Assembly (NCBI GenBank): GCA_002490525.1 | Contig: DKUE01000017.1 | Coordinates: forward strand, 29,390 to 84,124 | Source of the DNA: Ruminococcaceae bacterium UBA7212 | Lineage (GTDB): Bacteria; Bacillota; Clostridia; Oscillospirales; Acutalibacteraceae | DNA length: 54,735 bases | Direction of reading: 5' to 3' | Shown: positions 34,963-42,849 of the stretch, piece by piece | How the letters are laid out: every line of letters starts with the position of its first letter | Numbering within the stretch: the stretch's first letter is position 1 | Made by a program: the position numbers and the translations under genes | Notes under the pieces: model-generated | The model's database searches: none | Seen by the model: the letters and a program-made list of their open reading frames with translations, nothing else | What the model was told of the DNA's origin: nothing

Positions 34963-35169
34963 TTATTTATTCTTCAGAAATTCGTTAATTTTCGCGACCA
35001 GTACATCGGCATCCACGCCGTGCACCATGCAGGCCTGCTCCACTGTTTCGCCGCGGGAAGACGGACAGCCGAGACAATGCATACCCATTTCCAAAAAGAA
35101 CGGAACTGTTTCTCTTTCCTCATCCAAAATATCGCCGATGGTCATATCCTTTGTAATCTCTTTCAGCAT
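34963..35169 (-). CDS. DUF1858 redox-disulfide domain protein
   Basis: 68 aa. ITKDMTIGDILDE...FFLEMGMHCLGCPSSRGETVEQAC is the DUF1858 family (hybrid-cluster-protein-associated redox-disulfide domain), with a CxxC pair plus a third Cys. Role unknown; perhaps redox sensing. Start at the ATG with GGAG 8 bases ahead; an in-frame GTG three codons earlier is less likely. It follows ileS by 30 bases. Confidence 0.88.
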   Translation of the reverse strand: MLKEITKDMTIGDILDEERETVPFFLEMGMHCLGCPSSRGETVEQACMVHGVDADVLVAKINEFLKNK

Positions 35170-35199
35170 AGAAAACACTCCTTACTTTCATTTTTACAA

Positions 35200-38100
35200 T
35201 TATGCTTTTATGACAGACAGGCTTACGGTACTGCCTGCAATGTCCACATCCTTTTGCAAATCCGCCGCAAGCGTTTCATTCAGAAGAACCTCATCTGCCA
35301 ACAGCTCTTCGGCAAGATACGCAGTTTTTTCGCGAAGCGCCGCAATAATTTCCGTATTCTCGGAAGAAATCGCCATTTTGACGCGCTGTTCCACTTCATA
35401 ACCCGCCTCTTTGCGAATCAGCTGACACTGACGAATCACATCACGCACCAAACCTTCGCGTACCAACTCGTTGGTCAAAACGGTATCCAGCGCAATGACG
35501 GCACTGCCACCCGCAAATTCCGCAGAAACAATACCTGCTTTGGTTTTAGAAGCCACGTTAAAGATAGAAGCGTCAAACGCCTCGTCCCAACCGGGAACCA
35601 AGACCTGCTCCCCTGCCCGTGCACTCGCCACAGCCGCCGCCATATCGGCATCGGATAAAGTCTCCAGCGACTGTTTCATTTTGTTTACATTCTGCTTAAG
35701 CACTGCACCCGCGACCTTAAAATTGACCGTCAGGTATTTGTCCTCCAGCACTGAAGCATCCGTCAAATATTCGATTGCCTTGATGTTCAGCTCATCTAAA
35801 ATATTTTTCTCAAAAGTACGGAGTTTATCCGCATCCGCCGCATCACAGCAAATATACAGCTTTGAGAGCGGCTGACGAACCTTTAACTGCTGCTCGTTAC
35901 GAAGACGCATCGCCACGGCGATTGCTTCACGCGCCAAAGCGGTCTGCTCAATAATACCGGTGTTCTCAAATCCCTCGATGGGTGTCGGCCAATCGCTCAG
36001 ATGCACGGAAATCGGCGCAGACAACAAAACCTTGCGCGTCAGATTCTGCCAGATATATTCTGTCATAAACGGAATGACGGGCGCCATAATTTGAACAGCG
36101 GAGTTCAACGCATAGAACAATACCCAATATGCCAGCTGTTTATCCTGCTCGTCGCCTGTTTTCCAGAAACGGCGGCGGTTGGTACGGATATACCAATTGG
36201 AAATGTCATCGACAAAGACTTCAAAGTCCTTAATCAGCAAATAGACCTTGTAATCATTGTAGCAATCGGTTGCACGTTTGATAAATTCGTTTGTACGTGT
36301 AACCAGCCACAAATCGGTCGGGCTCATCTTGGATTTATCGGGTGTGTAGCCCTCAAAATTCGGCTTATCGATTTTTGCATAGGTTTCAAAAAATGTATAA
36401 ATATTCCAGAAAGACAGCAGTTTTCTGCGCGCTTCGTCGCCGAGATTATAGCCGAAGCGAACATCGCTCGACACGGGCGCGCCCGCATACAAATAGCGAA
36501 CGGTATCTGCACCGATTTTCTCCGCCGCCTCATCAAAGCGAATCATAAATCCTGTTTTAGAAAATTTGGAGCCGTCCTCAGACACAACCGCACTGTTGGT
36601 CAGCACGCGTTCATAGGGCGCTCTGTCTTCTAAAACAACACTCATAAAGAGCATGGAATAGAACCACAAGCGCACCTGCTCATGCATTTCCGTGACCCAT
36701 TCGGCAGGATAATTCTTGCGCCACGCCTCTTTATCGCGGAAATAGCCGAGGGTAGAGAACGGCACAATGCCTGCATCGAGCCAAACGTCGCCGATCTCGG
36801 AAACGCGTGAAACGGGCTTGCCGCAGTGCGGACATTTGATTTGAATCTCATCGACCCACGGGCGGTGCAGTTCGGGAAGTGCATCCACCTTTTCGGGGTC
36901 AACCGCCAATTCGCGCAATTCCTCACGGGAACCGACAACGGTCGTATGCCCGCAGTCACAGGGATAGAACGGCAACGGCATACCGTAATAGCGTTTTCTG
37001 GAAATGTTCCAGTCGCCCATATTGGAAAGCCAGTCATGCATACGTTTGCCGTTCGAGGCGGGCTCCCATTTGACGGAATCCGCCGCTTTCATCAAACGGG
37101 GCTTTAATTCCTCGGTGCAAATATACCACGCAGGCACCAAACGGAACACGACCTCAGATTTGCAGCGCCAGCAAACGGGATAGCTGTGCTCATGCGGCTC
37201 TACTTTATAAAGCTTATTCGCTTCTTTCAGATGCTCGAAAACTTCATCGGCAATAGTGTGGCTGTCCTTGCCTGTCATCCAGCCAAAGCCGTCCAAATAA
37301 ATGCCGGTGTCGTCAATCGGCATCACCTTCGGCAGCCCCAAACGCTCGCCGAGTTCAAAGTCCTCGACACCGCAGCCGGGCGCAATATGGACAACGCCTG
37401 TGCCTTCGTCCGCGGCGACATCTTCCCAAGCGACGATTTTGTGCTCAATGCCTGCCTGTGCGGGAATATCAGGGAAGCAGGTTTCAAAATGATAACCGAC
37501 CAATTCTGCACCCTTGAAGCCGCGCACTACTTCAATCTTATCATCGCCCAAATACTTAATTGCGTTTTTCGCCAAAATCAAGGTTTTCGCGTCGCTCTTG
37601 ACTTTTACTTCCACGTAATCAATTTCGGGATTGACCGCCAACGCGATATTGGACGACAGCGTCCACGGCGTGGTGGTCCAAACCAGCATTTTGCTGTCCA
37701 GCTCTTCAATCGGGAGCTTAAAGAACACAGAATTGTGGGTCATCATTTTATAAGAACCCGTCATTTCGTGCTCGGAAAGCGAGGTGCCGCAACGCGGGCA
37801 CCAGGGCATCGGTTTATATTCCCGGCGAATCCAGCCGTTTTCGTCGCATTTTTTCAGGAAATGCCAAATGCCTGCAATATTTTCATCGGTATTGGTGAAA
37901 TAGGAATTCTCCCAATCCATCCACTGCCCGAGACGCCGAGACTGCTCGGTGATGATGCCCGAAAAATGTTTCACACGGTCTTTGCAAGCCTTGGTAAACT
38001 TGTCCATCCCGTACGCTTCGATATCTTTTTTTGTCTCGAAGCCGAGCGCCTTTTCCACCTCGACTTCCACCCAAAGTCCTTGAGAGTCAAAGCCGTTTTG

Positions 38101-38334
38101 GTAGCGGCAGTCACAGCCGTTCATTGCGTGATAGCGAATGAATATATCTTTTATACTGCGTCCCCACGCATGGTGAATGCCCATGGGGTTATTCGCTGTA
38201 ATCGGACCGTCCAAAAAGCGGAACATTTTGTTGCCCTTATTCTTTTCGACCAGCTTTTCAAAGCACTTTTCTTTTTCCCAAAAATCCAGTACGGTATGTT
38301 CAAGCTCAACGAACATATTTTTTTCTTCTGCCAC
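35200..38334 (-). CDS. ileS: Isoleucyl-tRNA synthetase
   Basis: 1044 aa class I synthetase that charges tRNA-Ile. The HIGH-box equivalent is NNPMGIHHAWGRS, and the KMSKS-loop equivalent is GSKFSKTG; both are altered but typical of one bacterial/eukaryote-like IleS branch. Four Cys pairs (CPRCG, CWRCK, CDCGH, CPHCG) suggest zinc sites in the editing/insertion domains. GTG start with GGAGG 6 bases ahead (codes MAEEKNMFVEL). No T-box leader seen. First gene of the series toward rqcH. Confidence 0.96.
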   Translation of the reverse strand: MAEEKNMFVELEHTVLDFWEKEKCFEKLVEKNKGNKMFRFLDGPITANNPMGIHHAWGRSIKDIFIRYHAMNGCDCRYQNGFDSQGLWVEVEVEKALGFETKKDIEAYGMDKFTKACKDRVKHFSGIITEQSRRLGQWMDWENSYFTNTDENIAGIWHFLKKCDENGWIRREYKPMPWCPRCGTSLSEHEMTGSYKMMTHNSVFFKLPIEELDSKMLVWTTTPWTLSSNIALAVNPEIDYVEVKVKSDAKTLILAKNAIKYLGDDKIEVVRGFKGAELVGYHFETCFPDIPAQAGIEHKIVAWEDVAADEGTGVVHIAPGCGVEDFELGERLGLPKVMPIDDTGIYLDGFGWMTGKDSHTIADEVFEHLKEANKLYKVEPHEHSYPVCWRCKSEVVFRLVPAWYICTEELKPRLMKAADSVKWEPASNGKRMHDWLSNMGDWNISRKRYYGMPLPFYPCDCGHTTVVGSREELRELAVDPEKVDALPELHRPWVDEIQIKCPHCGKPVSRVSEIGDVWLDAGIVPFSTLGYFRDKEAWRKNYPAEWVTEMHEQVRLWFYSMLFMSVVLEDRAPYERVLTNSAVVSEDGSKFSKTGFMIRFDEAAEKIGADTVRYLYAGAPVSSDVRFGYNLGDEARRKLLSFWNIYTFFETYAKIDKPNFEGYTPDKSKMSPTDLWLVTRTNEFIKRATDCYNDYKVYLLIKDFEVFVDDISNWYIRTNRRRFWKTGDEQDKQLAYWVLFYALNSAVQIMAPVIPFMTEYIWQNLTRKVLLSAPISVHLSDWPTPIEGFENTGIIEQTALAREAIAVAMRLRNEQQLKVRQPLSKLYICCDAADADKLRTFEKNILDELNIKAIEYLTDASVLEDKYLTVNFKVAGAVLKQNVNKMKQSLETLSDADMAAAVASARAGEQVLVPGWDEAFDASIFNVASKTKAGIVSAEFAGGSAVIALDTVLTNELVREGLVRDVIRQCQLIRKEAGYEVEQRVKMAISSENTEIIAALREKTAYLAEELLADEVLLNETLAADLQKDVDIAGSTVSLSVIKA

Positions 38335-38371
38335 GAATTGCCTCCACCTTTCAGTGCGCATAATATAGTTA

Positions 38372-38400
38372 ATTATATCTAAAATACCCGCCGAATACAA
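38372..38400 (-). promoter_or_regulatory. ileS promoter
   Basis: Minus strand TTGTAT (38395-38400), 17-base spacer, TATAAT (38372-38377). An A-rich tract directly upstream, formed by the 23-bp repeat at 38407-38429, could act as an UP element. Confidence 0.8.
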
Positions 38401-38406
38401 GGCTTA

Positions 38407-38429
38407 TTTCAATTTTTTTCGTTTTTTCA
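38407..38429. repeat. Left direct repeat (att-like)
   Basis: 23 bp, beginning TTTCAATTTTTTTCG and ending TTTTTTCA, identical to 48164-48186. Seven bases upstream of the ileS -35 box. Confidence 0.85.
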
Positions 38430-38439
38430 AGAGTTTTAC

Positions 38440-38485
38440 AATAAATTGCAAGAGGTCGCAACGACCGAATGCAATTTATTTTTTT
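38440..38485 (+). terminator. Terminator-like hairpin at the left element end
   Basis: AATAAATTGCA (38440-38450) and TGCAATTTATT (38470-38480) are perfect 11-bp arms, with an inner GGTCG/CGACC stem. A T-run follows on the plus strand. It could block outside transcription from entering the HTH gene or act as an attenuator for it. Confidence 0.7.
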
Positions 38486-38510
38486 ATGCAACAAAGGAGA
38501 ATTTGTAACG

Positions 38511-38810
38511 ATGAGTATCCATTATTTGAGCTACGACCAAAGAAAGACACTCGAAAAAATGTATGCCGCCAATGTAAAAATTGGCAGCATAGCAGCAACT
38601 CTCGGCGTAAATCAAGTCACTATATATCGAGAATTGAAACGAGGTGGCACGGGTGTGCTTGACGCTAACGGGCGTATGGCTTATAGCGCAATGCTCGGGC
38701 AAACGACAGTGAACGAGAATTTCCGTCGGCGTGGAAACCGAACTGTGGCGCAGACCGTCGGCTCTGACGGCGCGGACGCAGCACAGCTGCGTCTTGGCAC
38801 GAAAGAATAG
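38511..38810 (+). CDS. Stand-alone IS30-type helix-turn-helix protein
   Basis: 99 aa. LSYDQRKTLEKMYAANVKIGSIAATLGVNQVTIYRELKRG is an IS30-like N-terminal HTH. The following YSAMLGQTTVNENFRRRGNR parallels YSPDIAEAKYQENLRAKG in the transposase at the other end of the element. There is no DDE domain. It may bind element ends or repress the transposase; similar small HTH proteins occur in clostridial integrative elements. RBS AAAGGAG. First gene inside the left repeat. Confidence 0.75.
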   Translation: MSIHYLSYDQRKTLEKMYAANVKIGSIAATLGVNQVTIYRELKRGGTGVLDANGRMAYSAMLGQTTVNENFRRRGNRTVAQTVGSDGADAAQLRLGTKE

Positions 38811-38979
38811 CCTAAGCACGAACTTTAGGCACGAAGACACACAAATAAGGCAGCACTTTGTTTGTTGTGCTGTACACACTCCTTTTTGCGTTCCCGACAG
38901 ATTGTGTTTTTCCTGTCGGGAGCGTTTGGGGAGCAACACAACGAACAAAAGAAATAAATCACTGAAAGTGGGAATGTAG

Positions 38980-39168
38980 ATGTTCCAAATCACTACACGA
39001 ACGGGCAGGACGGTTCAGACCGATATTGCCAGTTTGAATGACGCAATACATAAAATCCGCTTATTGGAATTTGACGCAAAGCGTGCGGATATATACAGCC
39101 CTGGATATTACAGAATCGAAAAATATGATACAAGCTCTGAGCCGGAACTTTGTGACACAGTGTCATAA
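38980..39168 (+). CDS. Small element protein, unknown
   Basis: 62 aa, not recognised. MFQITTRTGRTVQTDIASLNDAIHKIRLLEFD followed by a polar tail. Weak RBS. Lies between the HTH gene and the next small gene. The gap 38811-38979 before it has a hairpin CCCGACAG/CTGTCGGG (38896-38925) and no other feature. Confidence 0.5.
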   Translation: MFQITTRTGRTVQTDIASLNDAIHKIRLLEFDAKRADIYSPGYYRIEKYDTSSEPELCDTVS

Positions 39169-39207
39169 AGTCGGAATATGAAATCGGACGTTAAAGAGGT
39201 GATGATT

Positions 39208-39405
39208 GTGCAAACATTGACAGAGGTTCTTTTTGAGGAGGCATTTCTTGCACAGCAAAAGTATGAGCAGTCCTGTAGTCTGTATGGTGAAAACGATAAA
39301 TTTCTGAAATCGTTGTTCCAATATGAGGCGTTGCACGATGTCATAGAGCGTGCAGGACTGATTACGGAATATACGATGTTTTACAGGGAGAAAGAAAGGA
39401 AGTGA
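39208..39405 (+). CDS. Small acidic element protein, unknown
   Basis: 65 aa, not recognised. QTLTEVLFEEAFLAQQKYEQSCSLYGENDKFLKSLFQYEALHDVIERAGL looks like two helices. GTG start chosen because GAGG lies 8 bases ahead; an in-frame ATG ten codons earlier is possible. Ends 4 bases before the initiator gene, so co-transcribed. Confidence 0.6.
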   Translation: MQTLTEVLFEEAFLAQQKYEQSCSLYGENDKFLKSLFQYEALHDVIERAGLITEYTMFYREKERK

Positions 39406-39409
39406 CGGT

Positions 39410-40717
39410 ATGGCAGACAGCATTTTTCGCGTGAAGAAAACAAATCAATTTACGGTAATTCCGAACAGCCTGTTTAATGATACACGACTATCTTTGAAAG
39501 CAATCGGCTTGCACAGCAGCATATTAGCGAAGCCCGACAATTGGACGGTTATGATTGGTGATATTGTGCGGTCGCATAAGGACGGCAGAGATAGTGTATA
39601 CAGTGCCATTAAGGAGCTCATCCGCGCGGGGTATTGGGTAAAATATCCTATTCGCGAGGAAAATCGAATAAAGAGCTGGCAGACCGATATTTACGAGTTG
39701 CCCATAACCGATCCGTCAAAGCGCATTGCCAAAGTGCAAAAATATGAGTGGGGCTATACGGTTACATATGAGGACGGACACAGTGAAGATTTTGATTTGA
39801 ACGATAAGCCGATAGAAAACCTTATGCTTGTCGACCCTGCACGTGAATATGGGGAAATAGCCGCAAATCTGAATTGGCGGTCACAATCGTCTGAAGATTC
39901 TGCCCCTGGTGTTTATGGACTTTCTCTAACTGAACCTTTACCTATTCCTGGTCTAAGTGAACCAGGCAAAGGCGAAAAAACCACTATCATTTATCCAACC
40001 AAACAACCGCAGGATACTGCAAATTCTCTACTTCCTGAAAAGACGGAAGTAGAGAAAAAGCCTGTTGATTCTGTACTTCCTGGAAAGGCGGAAGTAGAAA
40101 AAAATTCTGCCGATTTTGTACTTCCTGGTTTCCTACTTCCTGGAAACCCGAAAGTACAGCAACCTTATTATAATAATAAAAAATTAAATAATAAAGACTT
40201 ATCTCTTACTCAATCTATCCATCCATCTCAGTTAGTAGATAGTACCGTGGCGGATGGATGGACGGAATCAGAACAGTGCGAATTGAAAGCGATTTTCGCC
40301 CGCTGTGACTTCAAATCGGGGTATCTTGAGGACGGCGAGGACAGCCTTATTCCGTTTGTGAAGAATGCGATTACGCAGATGTTCTATACCGAACGCTTGG
40401 TGGTCGGCAGAGCAAATTATCCGCAGGAAAAGGTACGGCGGCTTTTGCACACGGTAACTCCTGAGAATATTGTCAATGTTCTGGACATAATGCGCAGGTC
40501 AAAAAAGCCCGTGCGCAACTCGCTTGGATATTTCTGCTCCGTGCTCTACAACGAGATTGCGGCAGGAGAAAACATTTTTTTCGCCATTAACGTAGACGGA
40601 CAAGCATATGGCAGAAAAGACCAAAGCGAGGAAAGCTCATTCACTTTACAGGATGCTTTAGCAGGGGCTACACTCACGCTTGAGAAATATGAGCAGCAGA
40701 AAAGAGGGAGCGTATGA
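39410..40717 (+). CDS. Replication initiator-like HTH protein (phage/plasmid type)
   Basis: 435 aa. N-terminal winged-helix: FRVKKTNQFTVIPNSLFNDTRLSLKAIGLHSSILAKPDNWTV...GRDSVYSAIKELIRAGYW (about 5-80), as in plasmid/phage replisome organisers and ICE RepA-like proteins. The linker (about 200-270) has an imperfect 15-residue repeat (LLPEKTEVEKKPVDS, VLPGKAEVEKNSADF). The C-terminal domain (about 285-420) is DnaD/DUF6017-like by position, not proven. The repeats and an AT-rich stretch inside the gene may form the origin. RBS AAGGAAG. Confidence 0.75.
   Translation: MADSIFRVKKTNQFTVIPNSLFNDTRLSLKAIGLHSSILAKPDNWTVMIGDIVRSHKDGRDSVYSAIKELIRAGYWVKYPIREENRIKSWQTDIYELPITDPSKRIAKVQKYEWGYTVTYEDGHSEDFDLNDKPIENLMLVDPAREYGEIAANLNWRSQSSEDSAPGVYGLSLTEPLPIPGLSEPGKGEKTTIIYPTKQPQDTANSLLPEKTEVEKKPVDSVLPGKAEVEKNSADFVLPGFLLPGNPKVQQPYYNNKKLNNKDLSLTQSIHPSQLVDSTVADGWTESEQCELKAIFARCDFKSGYLEDGEDSLIPFVKNAITQMFYTERLVVGRANYPQEKVRRLLHTVTPENIVNVLDIMRRSKKPVRNSLGYFCSVLYNEIAAGENIFFAINVDGQAYGRKDQSEESSFTLQDALAGATLTLEKYEQQKRGSV
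40029..40205. other. Candidate replication origin inside the initiator gene
   Basis: TACTTCCTG occurs at 40029, 40074, 40119 and 40134 (45, 45 and 15 bases apart), several copies with matching GGAAGTA arms nearby. It is followed by a nearly pure A/T stretch (40165-40200). Iterons plus an unwinding region within an initiator gene is a phage-like origin layout. Confidence 0.5.
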
Positions 40718-40860
40718 AAATTTACTCAATCAACGAGGACGGTAGCTTTAACGCGGAGTTTTACAAGTTACTATCCGCAAAGAAAATCAGGAACATACAG
40801 CCGCGCTTCGAGTTCGGCACGGATGTAATCGCAATGGAGGGCGAATACTGTGAACATTAA
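40714..40860 (+). CDS. 48-residue element protein, unknown
   Basis: MKIYSINEDGSFNAEFYKLL, then a basic middle and VIAMEGEYCEH end. Not recognised. ATG overlaps the initiator TGA (ATGA), with GAGGGAG just ahead, and its end overlaps the next gene's GTG, so it is a coupled gene rather than noise. Confidence 0.6.
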   Translation: MKIYSINEDGSFNAEFYKLLSAKKIRNIQPRFEFGTDVIAMEGEYCEH

Positions 40861-41332
40861 CCAAGAAACCTTAGCGGCGAGGAATTTTTTAAAAAGCCCG
40901 AAAAAGCTGAATGAAAGAATCAATCTGGACTTTATGCACTTACAGCGTTTGCGTAAGATTCGAGACCAATTCGGCGGCGGCACATTACAGCGGGAAAAGG
41001 TGCAGGGCGGTCAGCTGCCGCATTCGCCTGTGACCAGAATTATTGACCAAATCACGGACTTGGAGCGTGAAATTGACCGCGAACTTTTAGAATATGACGC
41101 AATTATGAGTACTGTGAAACAAGCAATTTTCTATTGCGATGACGATAGAGAAATTAAAGTCCTGACTAAGAAATTTTTTGAAGAAAAACGCGTAGAAGAG
41201 ATAGCGGAAGAAATGGATGTTTCGGAAACCTGCATTTACGATAGCATTCGCAACGGATTAAAAAAAGTCAAGCGATATATGGAAGCAAACGGATTGAAAG
41301 GATACGACAATGGAGCAGGACAAGAAGATTAA
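40850..41332 (+). CDS. Sigma-70 region-4-like / DUF1492-type transcription factor
   Basis: 160 aa. N-terminal helical part (LQRLRKIRDQFGGG, then ITDLEREIDRELLEYDAIMSTV). C-terminal HTH: LTKKFFEEKRVEEIAEEMDVSETCIYDSIRNGLKKVKRYM (about 104-145), like sigma region 4 in phage late-gene activators. It may control element genes. GTG start with GGAGG 9 bases ahead. Overlaps both neighbours. Confidence 0.8.
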   Translation: MNINQETLAARNFLKSPKKLNERINLDFMHLQRLRKIRDQFGGGTLQREKVQGGQLPHSPVTRIIDQITDLEREIDRELLEYDAIMSTVKQAIFYCDDDREIKVLTKKFFEEKRVEEIAEEMDVSETCIYDSIRNGLKKVKRYMEANGLKGYDNGAGQED

Positions 41333-41741
41333 AATCGCGGCATATGTCAGTCCGCGTGCGGCAGACATTATCACACAACGCTGTGCGCAGGAGTTTCGGA
41401 GCAATTCAGAGTTCATCGAACAGGCGATTCTGTTTTATGCGGGCTACCTCAGCAGCTGCGACAGTGGAGAGTTCCTGACGGCTGCCGTTACGGACTCGGT
41501 TAAGGGCGTTGTCAGTCAGTCTGAAGAACGCATACGCAAGGTTTTATTTAAGCAAGCCGTGGAGCTTGCCACGGTCGAGAACATCTTAGCAGCCGTCAGC
41601 GGCTACGCGGCGGAAGATGTCGCCAAGCTGCGTAAAACGGTTGTTAAGCAAGTGTGTAGCCTCAAGGGGTCATATGATTTTGAGGAAGCGGCAAAGTACC
41701 AAAATGGGGCACGTGAAGCGTCAGAAGCAAAGGAGAAATAG
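41310..41741 (+). CDS. Accessory element protein, possibly ribbon-helix-helix
   Basis: 143 aa. KIAAYVSPRAADIITQRCAQEFRSNSEFIEQAILFYAGYL (about 6-45) reads like a ribbon-helix-helix segment, as in MobC-like and ICE accessory proteins. The rest is helical. Frequently next to relaxase genes in clostridial elements, but none is here. RBS AAAGGA; overlaps the sigma-like gene by 23 bases. Confidence 0.6.
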   Translation: MEQDKKIKIAAYVSPRAADIITQRCAQEFRSNSEFIEQAILFYAGYLSSCDSGEFLTAAVTDSVKGVVSQSEERIRKVLFKQAVELATVENILAAVSGYAAEDVAKLRKTVVKQVCSLKGSYDFEEAAKYQNGAREASEAKEK

Positions 41742-41742
41742 A

Positions 41743-41931
41743 ATGTACTTATCCAATGAAAGACAAGAAGAATTGTATTCCCTTTGGGCAAGTGAAAACA
41801 ACGACCCCGAAACTGAGGAGTGGCGAGATGAGCTCACCCTTGAAGAACAGGAAATGGTAGCACAATGGGACGAGCAGTTTGAAACGGGCATTGAAAATCT
41901 TATGCAAGATATGCAAGGGCTATCTTTCTAA
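41743..41931 (+). CDS. Small acidic element protein, unknown
   Basis: 62 aa, strongly acidic: NERQEELYSLWASENNDPET then EEWRDELTLEEQEMVAQWDEQF. Not recognised. RBS AGGAG 7 bases ahead, starting 1 base after the previous stop. Last gene of the left operon, followed by a terminator. Confidence 0.65.
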   Translation: MYLSNERQEELYSLWASENNDPETEEWRDELTLEEQEMVAQWDEQFETGIENLMQDMQGLSF

Positions 41932-41944
41932 GCCCTCAAAAATA

Positions 41945-41972
41945 GGGAGTGCAGCTCCTGCACTCCCTTTCG
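41945..41972 (+). terminator. Terminator of the left element operon
   Basis: GGGAGTGCAG/CTGCACTCCC stem with a 3-base loop, then TTTCG. Confidence 0.75.
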
Positions 41973-41988
41973 ATGTTCATATGCGGCT

Positions 41989-42693
41989 TTAATACACAAC
42001 GTAGATTTCCCACTGCGTATAGCCGTCACTGTCCGTGTATTGCTGGGTGACAACATTAAAGGTCGAGCCTACACAATTCCCAAAATCTTCTATGGCAAAA
42101 TCATACACTTCGTCTATGAGATATATTAAACGCTGTTTTGCCTTTTCGGGTGTTGATTGTGTTGATGCAGGATTTCGCCAAGAACTACCTTGTATGCCCT
42201 TTGCACTGTTTACGGTTAAGCCCTTGCTTATGCCGTATGCTTTCATTTCCGCCACAAGCGCATCCACTTCGGCTTGCGTCCATTGCTTTTTGTTCGGTTT
42301 CTGCGGTTCGGCAGGCGGCGTATTCGGCGCAGGCTGCTTTGCGACCGCGCCGCTGCCGTTTCCCGAACCTTGCGCAGCGGGTTTTGCAGAGGTTTTGGGA
42401 TTTTCTTTTTTCTCTGTTGTGGGCGGCGCCGCCGTTGTCGGCTCGGTCGTTTCCGATGCGGTCGGCACGGTTACGGCTTCGCTTGTCGGTGCAGCTGCAG
42501 CAGTTTCGGCAGCTGTCTGTTCGGTCACCGTCACCGACGGTTCCGCCGCCTGCGCTGCAGGCGTGCGATTACGGAGCATAACGGGTACCGTGACCGCTGC
42601 GGCAAGGACAAGCACCGCACCGACACTTGCGCCGATGACTGCCTTCCGTGTTCTCTTATCGTTCCGAATCGTTTGCAAAGATAGCTTCTTCAT
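41989..42693 (-). CDS. Membrane-anchored protein with Pro/Thr linker and small C-terminal domain
   Basis: 234 aa. A basic N-terminus and one transmembrane helix (about 18-42) are followed by a long Ala/Thr/Pro linker (about 48-125). A C-terminal domain comes last: WTQAEVDALVAEMKAYGISKGLTV...TPEKAKQRLIYLIDEVYDFAIEDFGNCVGSTF (about 135-215). Family not recognised. The domain presumably faces outward. Divergent from the large surface protein, with a dyad between them. Confidence 0.7.
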   Translation of the reverse strand: MKKLSLQTIRNDKRTRKAVIGASVGAVLVLAAAVTVPVMLRNRTPAAQAAEPSVTVTEQTAAETAAAAPTSEAVTVPTASETTEPTTAAPPTTEKKENPKTSAKPAAQGSGNGSGAVAKQPAPNTPPAEPQKPNKKQWTQAEVDALVAEMKAYGISKGLTVNSAKGIQGSSWRNPASTQSTPEKAKQRLIYLIDEVYDFAIEDFGNCVGSTFNVVTQQYTDSDGYTQWEIYVVY

Positions 42694-42712
42694 TACACTC
42701 ACCTACAAATAT

Positions 42713-42733
42713 AAAGTGATAATACATCACTTT
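42713..42733. promoter_or_regulatory. Operator-like dyad between divergent surface genes
   Basis: AAAGTGAT-aatac-ATCACTTT, perfect 8-bp arms, 20 bases ahead of the minus gene and 117 bases ahead of the plus gene. Confidence 0.55.
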
Positions 42734-42849
42734 TCTTGACACCTACACTTTACCACGTTTTCCATTTTTTTGCAACTGTCAGACCCGTAATCAAGTCCAA
42801 GATTTTGGACTTTTCACATAAATATTTTTTAAAAAAGGAGTTTTTCACG

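Noticed and set aside
37186..38382. 398-codon open frame opposite ileS
   Set aside because: Fully antisense to a clear synthetase gene, no RBS, and the translation has no recognisable domain.
38335..38510. T-box leader for ileS
   Set aside because: No AGGGTGG-type T-box core or Specifier layout was found on the ileS strand; the hairpin at 38440 reads the other way.
40029..40142. CRISPR-like array in the initiator gene
   Set aside because: Repeat units are 9 bases, spacing is 45/45/15 and in frame with a protein repeat; no cas genes.
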